Below are positions 52,001-63,868 of a stretch of 64,000 bases of DNA, in pieces (the first letter of the stretch is position 1; every line of letters begins with the position of its first letter). This stretch comes from Anarhynchus alexandrinus (Eukaryota; Chordata; Aves; Charadriiformes; Charadriidae). The stretch lies in assembly GCA_008711295.1 (NCBI GenBank), contig VUYV01000229.1, positions 1,034,738 through 1,098,737 on the forward strand, given 5' to 3'. Under the pieces are notes generated by a model. It saw only the letters and a list, made by a program, of their open reading frames with translations. It was not told where the DNA came from and searched no databases. Made by a program: the position numbers and the translations under genes.

Positions 52001-54082
52001 CTGGGATGTTGGAATGCAAATAAAAGGAGCATTTGGAGTTCTGAATATGGATCTGGTATGGTGCATATTGTTTCTCCTTCTATGGATTCACCACTCTTCT
52101 TCAGGCCAGCATAATCCATTTCCTGCAAATTCCTAAGGCAAGGATCAGGAATCATCAACCACACCTCTTACAGACTATTTTCTGCAATAGGCTATTGAGC
52201 TATATAATTGCTATAGATTATGTTGCCTACCTAAAGGCGGGCTTTACTGGCTCCTGAACATAGTTCATTGCTTCACATACTTGAGGGTGAACACAAACCT
52301 TTCCTCTTCCTCCATGTTAATAGTTTTTGCAGCAACGTCTTTCTGTCAAGCATGACAGGACATTAATATAGATTCATTTTGTAGTAAGTTAATGTAGGTT
52401 AACTTTATCCTTCAGCCTGCCTGCACAGATATCCCCACCAGAAGTAGAAGTACACAGCATACCCTGCATGGCTATAAAGATTCACAACCGCCACACAACA
52501 GCAAGGCAGTTGTGGGTAGCAGTAGACCCTTGCAGGTTATAGAAATAGTATTTTTATAATGACTGTAGAGGTGTGCATATGTAGATGAAAGGAAGAGAGA
52601 AGCCCAGCCAAGTCTCGCTCATCTGGTGGCAGACAATTTCTTCATTCTGCACTTATTTTAAGGCAGTTTTTAAAAGCATCTGCACCTACGAAGAAATCCT
52701 CAGTGTGTATTTCAAGGAGTCATTTAGATTCACACAGTTTGACAGCAGAAAAGTGGGTAGAAATCTCTCCACCCAGAGTGGATGGCCTTTCAATAAATCT
52801 TTAGAAACAAACAAACACACCCCCCTTTGATTTTAAATTGTAGAAGAATTCTCTCTGCATGGGGCTATCTATTAAACACATTCTATGCCTAAAGCAGGTC
52901 ACTGAAAACTAAACAAAAAGCAACTAAGAGATTACCTGAAAATTGCTATATCTGTATTTTGACTGAGTAAGCAGAGGAGCGCTTCCTGAAATAAGCATTT
53001 GGAAACNTTTCTGTGTACCCTGTCTATAAACATCCATCCTTGTTATGACAGGTCCAGAAGAATTTGAGACTTCACTGTCACATCCCAACATCTGCCTCCA
53101 CAGCTGACTCTGCATACACACTGTACCGCCAGCTGTATATCATAGCCGTAACAACCTGGGCAGCCAACACGGCAGGGCAAGCATTGCTGAATACCATCTC
53201 AAACAGCAAGATGATCAAGCACATCACTGCTTCACCACGACACTGAGGTCTGAAATAAGGAGGCTGAACTATAGGATCATGCCACCTTGCAAATTCCTTC
53301 CTGTTTTCTCCTAATGTAACTGGCAGTTAAATTTAAAAGCTCAAGATACCAGTCTTGTTCTTCCTGCCTTGACCAGAGAGCACATATTAACAAAGAATAA
53401 ATTATTCCAGTTTTTGGTCTAAAGCATGCTCTTTGAGAAACAAAGCATCACTGCATTATATCACAGAGGTTTATTTTCTGTGGCATTCAGCTCAGAATGT
53501 TCCTTCAAAAAATTTATAGCCACATTAAAGTGAGTCCTTGTGAGGAGAAGGAGACTGTCTGGGAGAACAGAGGTGAATAGCGTTTCAGGCTATGTCAAGG
53601 CTACAGATTTCTGCCAGCATAGCTGCAACAGTCTGGTTAAATCCCTGACAAATTACCTACTATGGGAAGTGTTCCCTAGCATACTCATAATCTAAATCTT
53701 ACAGACCGGCATAAAGGGCAGCAACTCCATTGAAACATTATCCTGGGAAAGAGCTTCTACTATATACATAGACCTAATACACTAAACTAGAGACTAATTC
53801 ATTGTATAAACTTCTTTGGAATAGTTATTCTTCACATTCATGCTTTTTGTCTTCTAATTTTAAAATTTCGGCTTCTCTTTAACTCAGTAAAATACGTTCT
53901 TTGAAGAAATTCAGTCAAATAATACCTGGCAGGTCAGGAATGCACAATAAATATGACATTGAAAGATATTTAAAAAAAACTTTGGATTAATGAATGCTTA
54001 ACTTGCCACCTTACTGCCGATAGTCAATCTTCTCTTTTAAATTAGGCTGCAAAATGACACGCTAGGAATAAAATGGTGAAAA

Positions 54083-54116
54083 GGGAGGTCAGCAGCAATG
54101 CTGAATCAGACCTCCC
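54083..54116. repeat. nested inverted repeat (34 bp)
   Basis: GGGAGGTC at 54083-54090 pairs exactly with GACCTCCC at 54109-54116. Inside, AGCA (54091-54094) pairs with TGCT (54099-54102) around a GCAA tetraloop, leaving a 6-base bulge on one side. GCAA is a stable GNRA-type loop in RNA. The hairpin is too short for a microRNA precursor and matches no known RNA. Confidence 0.6.
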
Positions 54117-55810
54117 TGAGCTAGCATCCAAGCTGGTATCATCGCTGCACACAGCGGCGCCGAACTGACTCATTCAGAGCAGGACTGAATGTCTCAGTAC
54201 CTGCAGTCTATTTCCCATCCATCAGCTGGATAATCTACCCTGGGATAATTGAGACACTACTGTACTAATTTTCCATCCAAGAGTGAGCTTGGCTTTGAAT
54301 GCTGCGATAGTGACTTTGCAAAGGCTGATTTACCAATGATCTAAAGAAGTAAGTGTTCCACTTTAATTTCCCCTATAAAACACAGTAAAGGATTTATTAC
54401 AGTCATCCTCACCGATATTTCTACCACTACAAAGTCAGGTGAAAACTTGGAAAAATCCTCAATTTAATTTTAGGCAAATCTTAACTCTGAATTTCCCTTC
54501 TCTGGAAAATCTCAGCTACCTTTGGTATTCTTACAGTTAGCTATCACAAAGCTTAATTTTGAGACTAAAATTTAACTGGAACGGTTTTGTTTTCATTTAA
54601 AATTTTATATAATATTCCCTAATAAAGAGGTCCTTACAAGACAACTTCAATTTAAGACATTTTAAGTTTCTGTGAAGGATTTTCTGAACTTTGGCTACAT
54701 TACATTCCTGAATTCATTTCATTCTTTGTCAGCTGCAACTTCAATCTCTACAATAAAGGAATGGGCCTCTCAGATAAAGGGGTTCATATGGTTCTGGTCT
54801 CGGCAGACTGGCTGCAGTAGATGGTAAAATACCTGGCAATCTTAAGATACAATGGGAGAACACCATTAAAATAAGTGGAAATGTGTTTTTAATAAACTGG
54901 CTCTAAATTTCCTTATATGCATCATAAGCTCTTGTTTCCCCAAAAGAGCTTATTAGATTCAGATAAAATGTTTTAGAAAATTCCTATCACCTAACTACTT
55001 TAAGCTGCATTAATCATTTTAAATTCCACCCAAATCATGAGCAAAAAGTCTGCTCTCATCTAATGAATATAAATGCTTTCCCTTCCATAGCTAAATTTCT
55101 TGGGCTGAAGTTTTACAAACATTTAATGGGAGATGTTCACAGAAAATCCATTAAACAAATAAAAGGTTGTGTGTGCAAATTTCCTGTGCAATATGTGGTG
55201 TGGAAATTCATCCCCTTTATTGCTTAGCATTTTCTTTTCAAATATCAGGGTTGGATTTTAAGTATTTAAAAGTCATTCTTCTGATTTTATTTATTTTTTT
55301 ACATCTCATTACTCATAATATCACTTTAAAATGATTTCATTGCAAATCGTCCTGAGCCTTCCCTAGCCAAGAAAAAAANCAGGTCAGTAGTGGACAAATA
55401 TCTATGGACAAATACTTTAATTCATTCGCCTGCATCTCTCCATAGCACATATAACACTGAAAGGCATATTTTGTGTGAGATTAAATTCCCTGGCTCCCAC
55501 ATTTGCTGTTATCTAAATAAACAGCACTTAATTCTGGCAGTTTTCAGCCTCTGCAATCTCTGATCAGAAACTTTCTCTTTTCTTTCTGAGGTTCACAGAC
55601 ACTGTTCTTTCCCATATTATAATCTGCATTTATGTTGAGCTGCTAACGGGTATCACATAATGCCGGGGGTGTAAATGAGAGAAGTATGCAGATGATACTT
55701 ATGTATTAAACTCTGGCCAGCTGTCCTAGTGTAGGATGACACTAATGACTTGATGAAAGCAGCTGGCTGAAGTGAAACCTAGATCACAAGATACCAGATT
55801 AGTCAAGGAT
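54117..55810. other. unique noncoding DNA
   Basis: No gene recognised. 54.85-55.25 kb is balanced, low in homopolymers and contains several TTAAT-type and AACAAATAAA-type cores. It could be a conserved element, though that cannot be told from one sequence. A single N is at 55379. Confidence 0.5.
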
Positions 55811-55905
55811 TAATGGTAAAGGCACTGGACTGGGATTTGAGAATTCTCTGCTCAGTTCCTGTTTCTACTCCATTTGTGACCTTAAGTAAATCACTTGGTC
55901 CCAGA
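55811..55905 (+). mobile_element. MIR-like tRNA-derived SINE relic
   Basis: An A-box-like block, ATGGTAAAGGCACTGGACTG, is followed at the right distance by a B-box-like AGTTCCTGTTTCTACTCC and then TGTGACCTTAAGTAAATCAC. The last block matches the MIR/CORE-SINE core GTGACCTTGGGCAAGTCACT. Order and spacing fit MIR. The poly(A)-like tail and right half are not recognisable. MIR-related CORE-SINEs occur at low copy number in sauropsids. The insert is very old and non-functional. Confidence 0.65.
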
Positions 55906-58070
55906 ACCCCAAGAGGTAATTAGACACGAAATTTGCAAGGATTTCAATGTCATTTAGGTTTCCAAACCTAAGTGGATCTAAACCATAATTAAACTTGCCA
56001 GATCTGACTCGGGTCAAACCTGCCAACACCAAGACTATCCTATCTGTCCTGGTACATGTCATTATGGGAGTCTTATCTTTTGTCAAGGCTATGGCAGGGA
56101 TGCAGCACCTCAGTGCCCTTGATGGACTCCTCTCAATTAGACTAGAAGTCTGAGAAGCCAACATGCCATTTAGGCTCACAGCACAGAAGAACAGCTCATG
56201 TGCAGAGTTTAAGGTTCTGTTTGTAAGGCACCCACAAAATATATTTCTGGAATACTGTAAACGGAATCAGTTAGATGGAGAACCAAAGGAGAGGCGGACC
56301 AGTTAACCCGAAAAGAAGAACTCTACTTTCTCAGTGTGAATAAGGTATGAAATCTCCAACGCCACTTAAACTGAAAGTGCAGGAATAGAAACGGCTGCAC
56401 AAAGCAGCTTCTTCCATCCTTTTCTGACTGAGCAAGTATGCTAAAAATTCAGACTACTTACATTCAGAGAAACATTAATGCAAGAGCTTTCTCGGCATAT
56501 CACCTCGCACTCTGGGAACTCTCTCTTCTCAAAAGCTGAGTGACTGGCTCACTTGACTAGGTAGGATATTTTAAAAAGTTCAAGAAGATTCAGCACCCAA
56601 ATGCAAGAGAAATTAAGTAGAAGTTTTATGTTTAACTCTTTTAAGCCTTCTGTGAAAAACCCAAACAGTATTCCCAGGTGAAACACAGCTTTGACTTCAT
56701 AGCTCCTAACTTTGCACATACCTTCTGTATTACTAAAAGAACTCCAATAAAACTCATCCATGCAATAAGCTCACTGAAGCCAAAGAAATTACAGTGATGA
56801 CTACTTTGGTCTACTGTCTCTTAATTAGCTTCTTTCACATTCAATTGACTGTATTTTAGCTAGCTCTACAAAACCAAAGGTTATTGTATACAGAGTAACT
56901 TATTTGCCACAGCTGTGCTAGTTTTAAATCATACTGATCTCCAGAAGACTCTGCACCCAGAACTCTCCATCTCTGCGCAGGAATAGAAGGTAGCTGCCCT
57001 GTGGCTCAGGCAGCTGGACTGCACAGAAGGTTCTCTGCAGGTCTGAAGACTTGCAGCCGGGAGGAGTTTGGCCATGGGCACAGGGCAGGTGTGCTGCCAA
57101 ACATTCCCTCCTAAAGCCAGAGGAGGATGAGCACTTCCAAATACTTCTACAAGTATTATTTGTTTTTAAATCTGCACTGGCAAACTCTTTGAAGAGCACC
57201 CTGGAAACACATACTAGCTAGGAAGCATCTAATGCTGCAGGGGAAGACCCCTGGGCTAGGGAGGGACAAAACTTCTACAGTTACAGTGAGGGCAGAGGGA
57301 CACTTGTTGGATGTTAGGATCCACACAAATCTCAGGAAAGCAGAAAGGTTTAAGGGCTATATCCCTACAGTCTTATACAGGAGAGAAAAAATTATATAAT
57401 TTCCCAAGCTGCAGAATGTCTGTGCATACACTAATGAGAAGAACCACGTACAATTTATTGGCTTTATCATATGTATATTCCCCAAAAGTATACAAAGTGA
57501 ATTTAGATATGGATGGATTTTTACCATCAAATATTAACAAGTCTGAACAATTTTATTTTAATACAAAGCTCATTTCTTTAGGCATTTGTGAACAGGTTTG
57601 AGGTTCAGAGTTAACACCCAACAACGGGTCAAATGCTCATGTGAGCCTTCTCATAACTACCCTCCACCACAAAAACACTCATGCTTCCACACAATTCTCT
57701 TCAATCTGTCCTTCTATATGAAAACAGGACCTGACATCTCTTCCTTCCCACTTCAGATCTTTTCTTTTCTATAAACTAAGTGGATCTGCTCTCCCTTCTC
57801 CAGAGACCACCTAGTAAGTCCTTTTATTTTTGAGCTCTCTGGATATATTCCTATAGTGAAACCTCATTAATACAGTCCACTCCTTGAACACATCTTAATA
57901 ATGCATAGAAATACATAGAATATTCTCACTTTATTCCTGCTTTCTATCACCTAGATTATTCTGTTCTTTAAACTTTAAATACTTTGAGGCTTAGAATACA
58001 GTGTAAAATGCAGTGTTTTACAGGTCCAAACAGAGGTGGAAGGGCAGAGAAGTAGACCATTATCTAGATA
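55906..58070. other. unique noncoding DNA
   Basis: No gene recognised. The 104-codon minus-strand frame ending at 56179 overlaps the MIR-like relic, which argues against it being a real gene. 56.93-57.3 kb is GC-richer, with no recognisable exon. Confidence 0.5.
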
Positions 58071-58129
58071 GTTGTTCGGTTTTGTTGTTTGGGTTTGGTT
58101 TTGTTTTGGTTTGGGTTTGGGTTTGGTTT
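58071..58129 (+). repeat. GGTTT/GGGTTT-type array
   Basis: About ten imperfect units of GGTTT, GGGTTT or TTTTG in one direction. It contains three closely spaced GGG runs and several GG runs, so it could form a quadruplex. It resembles, but is not, the vertebrate telomere unit TTAGGG. Confidence 0.8.
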
Positions 58130-58289
58130 AATAGAGTTGCTTCAAGCTTTGGGTAAGCATTCAGGATGGGTTTTCATAACTATTCAGAAAAATTCATATG
58201 ATATTTTAGTTGGTCCTTGCACACCCACTCAATATTTCTTTGTAATTACTTAAAATTGGGCTTGCCCTTTTTTTTATGCGTGCCCATTC

Positions 58290-58390
58290 AAACAAAGACA
58301 TAAGACATGTCAGGGCAGGTTTAGATTGGATATTAGGAAGTATTTTTNAACACAGAAACCAAATATAATGAAGGCGGTTCACTACTAAAA
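58290..58390 (+). mobile_element. short CR1 LINE remnant, sense
   Basis: GGGCAGGTTTAGATTGGATA, then TTAGGAAGTATTTTT and ACACAG (58313-58356), matches the avian CR1 3' coding-end block read as GATTTAGATTGGACATTAGG, then AAGAAATTTTTT. GAAGGCGGTTCACTAC nearby may continue it. Only about 100 bp is recognisable. An N interrupts it at 58348. Confidence 0.6.
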
Positions 58391-60729
58391 CCACGTTCAG
58401 GAGATATGATTTCAGCAGAGACAAAAGGAATCTAGCAGTGTAATTCCATACAGGAAATCAGGTACTGAAACTTATTTTCTATCTTCTTACAATTCTTAAC
58501 TACAACAAAGAGGACAAATCTTATTATGCTTTTTGCTCCCATAAACATGTTACACTCACGTTCTGCAGAAGGTTTACAATCCCCACAGGTCCACATATTC
58601 TACAAGTAATAGCATGTTTTTTTCTGTCCCTTTCAGGATAGTCACAGTATTTCAGAGACTTACATAGCTGGAGCCCAGCAAGGTCTTGAGCATTATAGCT
58701 TCTAACTGCAATCCTCAAATATTTCCTTCATATTTTAAATACATATATATATAAAAAAAAGAGTAGAAAGTTAAAAATCCATTTCTAAAATCCTTCTCTT
58801 GGGAATATAACCCAAAGTGATAAAGAATGAGGCTTTTTTTTTTTTTTCCTCATTTCCAGGGAATGACATAACCCAACTTACTCTGCTTTGCCACTTGTGA
58901 GTTGTCGGCACCCCAAATGTATGAAAATCAACACTGCTATTGTGCTTATCAGCACCTTTCTTTCTCTCTCTCTCCTTCTATATATATATTCAACTTTTTT
59001 TCATCTTCTAAAAGGCACAAACAACCTGTCAGATATATTCAAGCATATGCAAAATTCTAACTAGACAGACAAAAATAATCTTTGTTCTTTCCCCCCATGT
59101 GCTCTGTGGGAGTTTTGTCTTGTTTGTATGATTGATCAGTTTGTATTTTACTTACGCAAAACCATTTTGCAAAGACATACATGCAGTTTGAAAGTAGAAG
59201 AAACATATTTGAGCCAGACCTTTTACCGGACAAAGCAGAGGCAACTGGACAGAGCAGAACTGCAATGTTTAACAGGATTGTAAAATATCCCACAAAAAAC
59301 CATTCAAATCCTTCTGAGAAATAATGGGGTTTTTTTTTTCCCCCAATACCCTAGTACCCAGGGTTGTAGGCTAACATAAATTTCCCAGGAAAAATAATAA
59401 AATAAAACCACAAGATTTCTAATAGCCATTCTACCATCTCTGACAAATTAAGTCTTTTGGGGATCAAATAGCAAATGAAACATCAGAAAATTGGCAGAAT
59501 AAGCTAAATCCAGCAACGAATGCATCAGTCACCTTCAGAAAAGGTCACATTTCTTTTGATCATTCTTTGGTATGCTGTAATAATAGAAGCATATCAGTCC
59601 TTCCCATGTATTCGTCTTCATGTTTTCTCTTTCCATGTGACCTCACAAAGATACCCTGTATGCATTCGTATTTTGCTATCAGAGTATACTCATGCTTTTT
59701 TAGCAGCAATGAAGGTGAAAGATAGTCATGCAACTGTACTACCTGGAGGATAGTTCCTTACTTTCAACCTTGGCAACTTTTAAAATTATTTTTTAATTGT
59801 CAAGACTGCTTCTTGTAACTTACCCTTAACTTCCTTTTTTTTTTTTATGCTAAATTTTATAACTTGTATTCCTTGTACATATCAAGCTTCCATGTCAATG
59901 GGAGATTGAGGCATGTACAGCATGCAGAATTAAATTCATCATCCATTAATTGCTTTTAATCCATAGCAATTCTTCGGAGTTCTTTACCACAAATGTACTG
60001 TACAGACTATGCATTTCTTCAACAGAACTTAATTTTGCAAAACACTCATCTAAAACAATCACTTGTATTTTCTTCGTTTTACTTATGGCAGTATTTGCCG
60101 AACTGGGTGAAACTTTATAAAATTTTACAGTTGGAGGGTTAAAATCCATGAAAGTGAAAGATATCACTACAACATTGCAAACATTTTTTTATAGATTCCC
60201 AAAGCTAAAATTGTATTTTTAGCCTCAACATACCATTTTTTTTGTTGTGAGAATGCATGTATTCTGCTAATCATAGTCGTCACTGCATACTACTTCACTG
60301 CTGAATGACGGGGTAAAGGATCTTTCATTCCTAAAATAGCTATGATTTTATAAGTGTGCTCATCAGCTAGTTTAGACAGTGTAATTTAACTGAAGTCAAT
60401 CACTGAAAAAGTATTAAGAAACAAATTTGAAAAAGCAGTTTACTGCATTGTTGCTACACTCTATCTCACAGTCTCCTGCCTTAAAAGTATTTGTTGCCTT
60501 TACAATATGTAACTTGCTCATTTTTCTAGACAGGAATTTTTAGAATCCTCTACAAATAACTCCCAGTATCAATAGTAATCAACACAGCAGGAGTCACCAT
60601 CTTTAACATTGCTGTTTTTTTTTTCCTGAATGATACTGGCATTTACCTAGAAGTTTAAAGGATAATCCTGTAATTTCTAGAAAAAAAAAAAGTAGGTTTC
60701 TTTTTCAGTATATTTTCCAGATACCCACC
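58391..60729. other. noncoding DNA
   Basis: No gene can be confirmed. It holds a run of 14 T at 58834-58847, a TC/TA microsatellite at 58958-58990 and a run of 12 T at 59835-59846. On the minus strand, about 80 codons are open from near 60190 to a stop at 59946, about 100 bp before an A-tract. No known protein was recognised in it, and frames of this length are expected by chance. Confidence 0.45.
58958..58990 (+). repeat. (TC)n-(TA)n microsatellite
   Basis: TTTCTTTCTCTCTCTC leads, after a short interruption, into ATATATATAT. A compound dinucleotide repeat. Confidence 0.85.
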
Positions 60730-60800
60730 CCTTATTCTCTGACACTCTGGGTGACCTTAGGCATTTCAATTGACCTCGGTAAACCTCAGTCAGCTCGGCG
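60730..60800 (+). mobile_element. MIR-like SINE core relic
   Basis: TTCTCTGACACTCTGGGTGA, then CCTTAGGCATTTCAATTGAC and CTCGGTAAACCTCAGT, follows the MIR core order: TCTGCCACT, GTGTGACCTTGGGCAAGTCA, then CTTAACCTCTCTGTGCCTCAG. Only the core is recognisable and the 5' tRNA-related part is lost. It is in the same orientation as the relic at 55.8 kb but is a separate insertion. Confidence 0.6.
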
Positions 60801-63364
60801 AGAAGACAGAGTCCTTTAGAAAAGCAGATGTTGCATCAGTGCCGAGTTTTCTTGGATAAATGCATTTAAAATTAAAAGAAAGCTATGACTGTTCAATGAC
60901 CTTTCAGTCCACTTAATGTCAAGAGCCTTTCTGTTGGAGACTAAGTGTCTATCTGGAATTGCTAATGCAATTTAAAAAAGGAAAAAGAAAAAAATCAAAT
61001 TGCAACAGCTCATATACAAATGCAGATATAGGGATTGCATTTTCATTCATACCATATGCTTTGACTGTATTGCAGCTTTTCTCTTGGTCTATTTCAACAT
61101 AATGCATTTATAATATTGTAACATTTTATATTTGTGCAGCTTTTCATTTTAAGTTCCATATTTATACTGGATCTTTCATGCTGAAACATCTCAAAATACA
61201 TCCAAACTTAAACTCATACGCAGACAATACACACTAGAACAAAATCTGTAGCAATGTGATGACTATAGTCAAAAACCAAATTGACAGAAAGCTAAGAAAC
61301 AATGTTGGGTACGTGCAAAAAGAAATGCAGTTTTATATAATGAGGATACAATCTCCCATAATATCCCCAGGCCCTGCCATCTGAGCATGGATGTTTGCAC
61401 TTGTCAGGTACCGATTCCGCAGGCTGCGCTGAGCAGCTGTGAACCACAAGCGGAGTGAGCAGAGCAGGGCTTGGTGGCCTGAATGACTGACAAGCCCAGG
61501 GCTGGGGAGAACTCTGGCAGTGGCTGAAGCAGTCCCTGAAGTGGGCAGGAGTAGGTGTTCATCACCTCCTCCGTCAATGACTCAGCACATACACGCATAC
61601 ATATTTCAGTACGGTTCCAGGGTTATCTCTTCTGGACTTTAAAATCACTGCCTGCACTTCTTATGGTTTTATTCCCCTGCTTTTGTCTTTTAAGGCAAAA
61701 GTTCACCATTTTTTTCAAGTCCAGCAAATCAGGATATTTTATTCATCTAGTATGTGAAATCAGTTGCCAAACAGTTATTTTCTAACTGGATCCATACATG
61801 TCTTCATTTATATGAAACTGCTTTTAGTGCAACTCCCCAGAAAGTATTTTCTTAAGCCAGGTCAAATTCTGCTTACTATTATATCCTCTGTTACTCAAGT
61901 GCAACTACTTAAAAGGCAAAAATGCAGCACTATTTAACACAGTAAAGTCATTCCAAGTTTTTTCTCATCACCAGTGCTCTGATAAGTACGAGGGAAAAAC
62001 AGAAAGAAAGCATAAACACAAGTTTACAAATTCCCACAACCAAACCAACCCCCCTAAGACTATATTTCTTCTAAGCCCTTACAAAAGTTCTGTGTGCTGT
62101 AGAGTGTTACAGTAAATGTGCTGGTATGTCAGCTTTGGAGGAGGGAGAGCTGCTAACTCTATAGCTGCCATTTAACAATGCACTGCAACCACGAATTCCA
62201 GGAAAAGCTGAGGAAGAAGTTGTTTTGGTCCTTGACTGACTTGATCCTTACCCCCATGCAATGCAGTCTATCAGAAGCAACTGGCTGCAGCAGACTGATG
62301 TGGTTGAAAGCCTGTGCAGAAAGTATATCTCTACATATTCAGTGAGCTATTGTAGAGGAAGGGAGGAAATCTGAACAGACCAACAGTGCGTGGCATCTTC
62401 CCAGCTGGCCACTGCCCTCTTCCTTAAGGAGGAGGAGAACACGTGCTCCAGCTTTGAAGAAGGTTTCCTTCTCCTCTAGTCCTCACAGCCCAGTCACCTA
62501 TCAAAGTCAATTAAAAGCAAAGCAATACCAAAAATTGTTATTGTCTTTTTTTCCTACTATACATCCACACACTCTCACTACTGCAGACAGAACAGGTTTT
62601 TTTACTTTCTGGGCTGTGTTTAACCACACAATTCCCTAACGAGACTGAGAAAGAAATCTTGGGAAGGCTTAGGAGGCTATATAATGAGGACAAAAGGTCA
62701 CCACCCAAGCACACGTTAAGAATCTAAAGTTCAGTTCAATCTTTAAAATATTAATATATTGCATAGTATTTTAATGCATAATTATCCTTACAGTATAATA
62801 CTAGTATATTGAAAAATATGCTGTTGAGAATAACAAAGCAGCATAGCAAAGCCTCAACCTTAGCTCCAAGTTTCCTCATGAACAGAGACTGTCATTTTCA
62901 GTGTTTGATGACCTCCTAGCATACAGGGGTTATTACCGTAAATGAACAACAAAAAAAATAATTATTTATTAAAAAAAGAGGGATAATACATAGGAGTTTT
63001 AATGTTACAATGTTACTATTAAACACACACAATTACTGTAGTTTTAATGAATGGTCTTCATTATCTTCTGTTGGCTTGAATATTATGTGTAAAAATGAAA
63101 TTGTATAGCCTCTCTAATAAATAGAATTCAAGTACTGTTTATGCTTTGCAGCCTTACAAAGAGTAGCTGACTTTATGACTTGAAAACATTGTGAAGAATT
63201 TTGAATTATTCTCTGGAAACTATTAACTGAATTCCCTTAGATATTTTGGGAGTCTCTGTTCTACATTCAGATACCCAAGTTGTTATCTGAAGATTGTCTA
63301 ATTGTCCACCCAATCGGACTAAAGCATCTTAACTTACAAAAATAATCTCAAAGACCGTATTCAA
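60801..63364. other. unique noncoding DNA
   Basis: No gene or transposon recognised. 61.38-61.57 kb is GC-richer, with a 64-codon minus-strand frame of no known identity. 62.73-63.05 kb is very AT-rich. Confidence 0.5.
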
Positions 63365-63868
63365 AAACCTTGTTAAAGTTGAGATAAATAACCACTTCCC
63401 TCATCATCCCCAAATCCCTTTGTCTTATCATAGAAGGCAATCAGATTGGTTAAGTGTCCACACACCTTCCCCATCACATGCCCAAGAATATCTTCCAAGA
63501 GCACCTGCTCCACGATTTTCCCAGGGCGCAAAGTGAGGTCAGCTGGCCAGTACTTCCCCATGTAACCTCAGCCATTTTTGAAGTCGGGTACAACATTTGT
63601 CTTTCTCCAGTTATCAAGAACCTCCCCCAGTTTTCATGATTTTTCAAAGGTGATAGACAGTGGCTTCTGTAGGACATCAGCCAACTCTCTGAGCACCTTG
63701 GATGCTGCCCTCCCGCTCTCATGGCCTTAAACAGATCAAGTTTCCTCAAGTAATCCCTGTCTCAACCTTCATCCACTGCTGGCAGCTCTCCTTGAACCCT
63801 GTCTCTCTTAACAGGTCCTGAAAGCTTGGGAGACCTTGTCATAGAAGACTGAGGCAAAGAACGCAATG
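63365..63868 (-). mobile_element. CR1 LINE fragment, reverse-transcriptase region, antisense
   Basis: This is the clearest repeat in the window. The minus strand over 63373-63561 reads as a CR1 reverse-transcriptase stretch. PGKIVEQVLLEDILGHV matches the LT(S/I)PGKVMEQLILE region of avian CR1 ORF2, and LTNLIAFYDKTKG matches LTNLIAFYDEMTG. The plus strand continues through AAGACTGAGGCAAAGAACGC near 63846-63865, another conserved block. Residues normally lying between HV and LTNLIAFYD are missing, an internal deletion of roughly 50 bp near 63455-63480. Frames are otherwise broken, so the copy is inactive. It carries neither the 5' end nor the 3' tail. Confidence 0.92.

Larger units (their letters stand above)
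48131..54082. other. unique noncoding DNA
   Basis: No gene or transposon recognised. A G/T-rich tract lies at 48240-48295 and a GTTT microsatellite at 49042-49059. A run of 13 A lies at 51929-51941 and an N at 53007. Open frames are at most 88 codons and unconvincing. Confidence 0.5.

Noticed and set aside
55865..56179. 104-codon minus-strand frame
   Set aside because: It overlaps the MIR-like relic and shows no protein similarity that I recognise.
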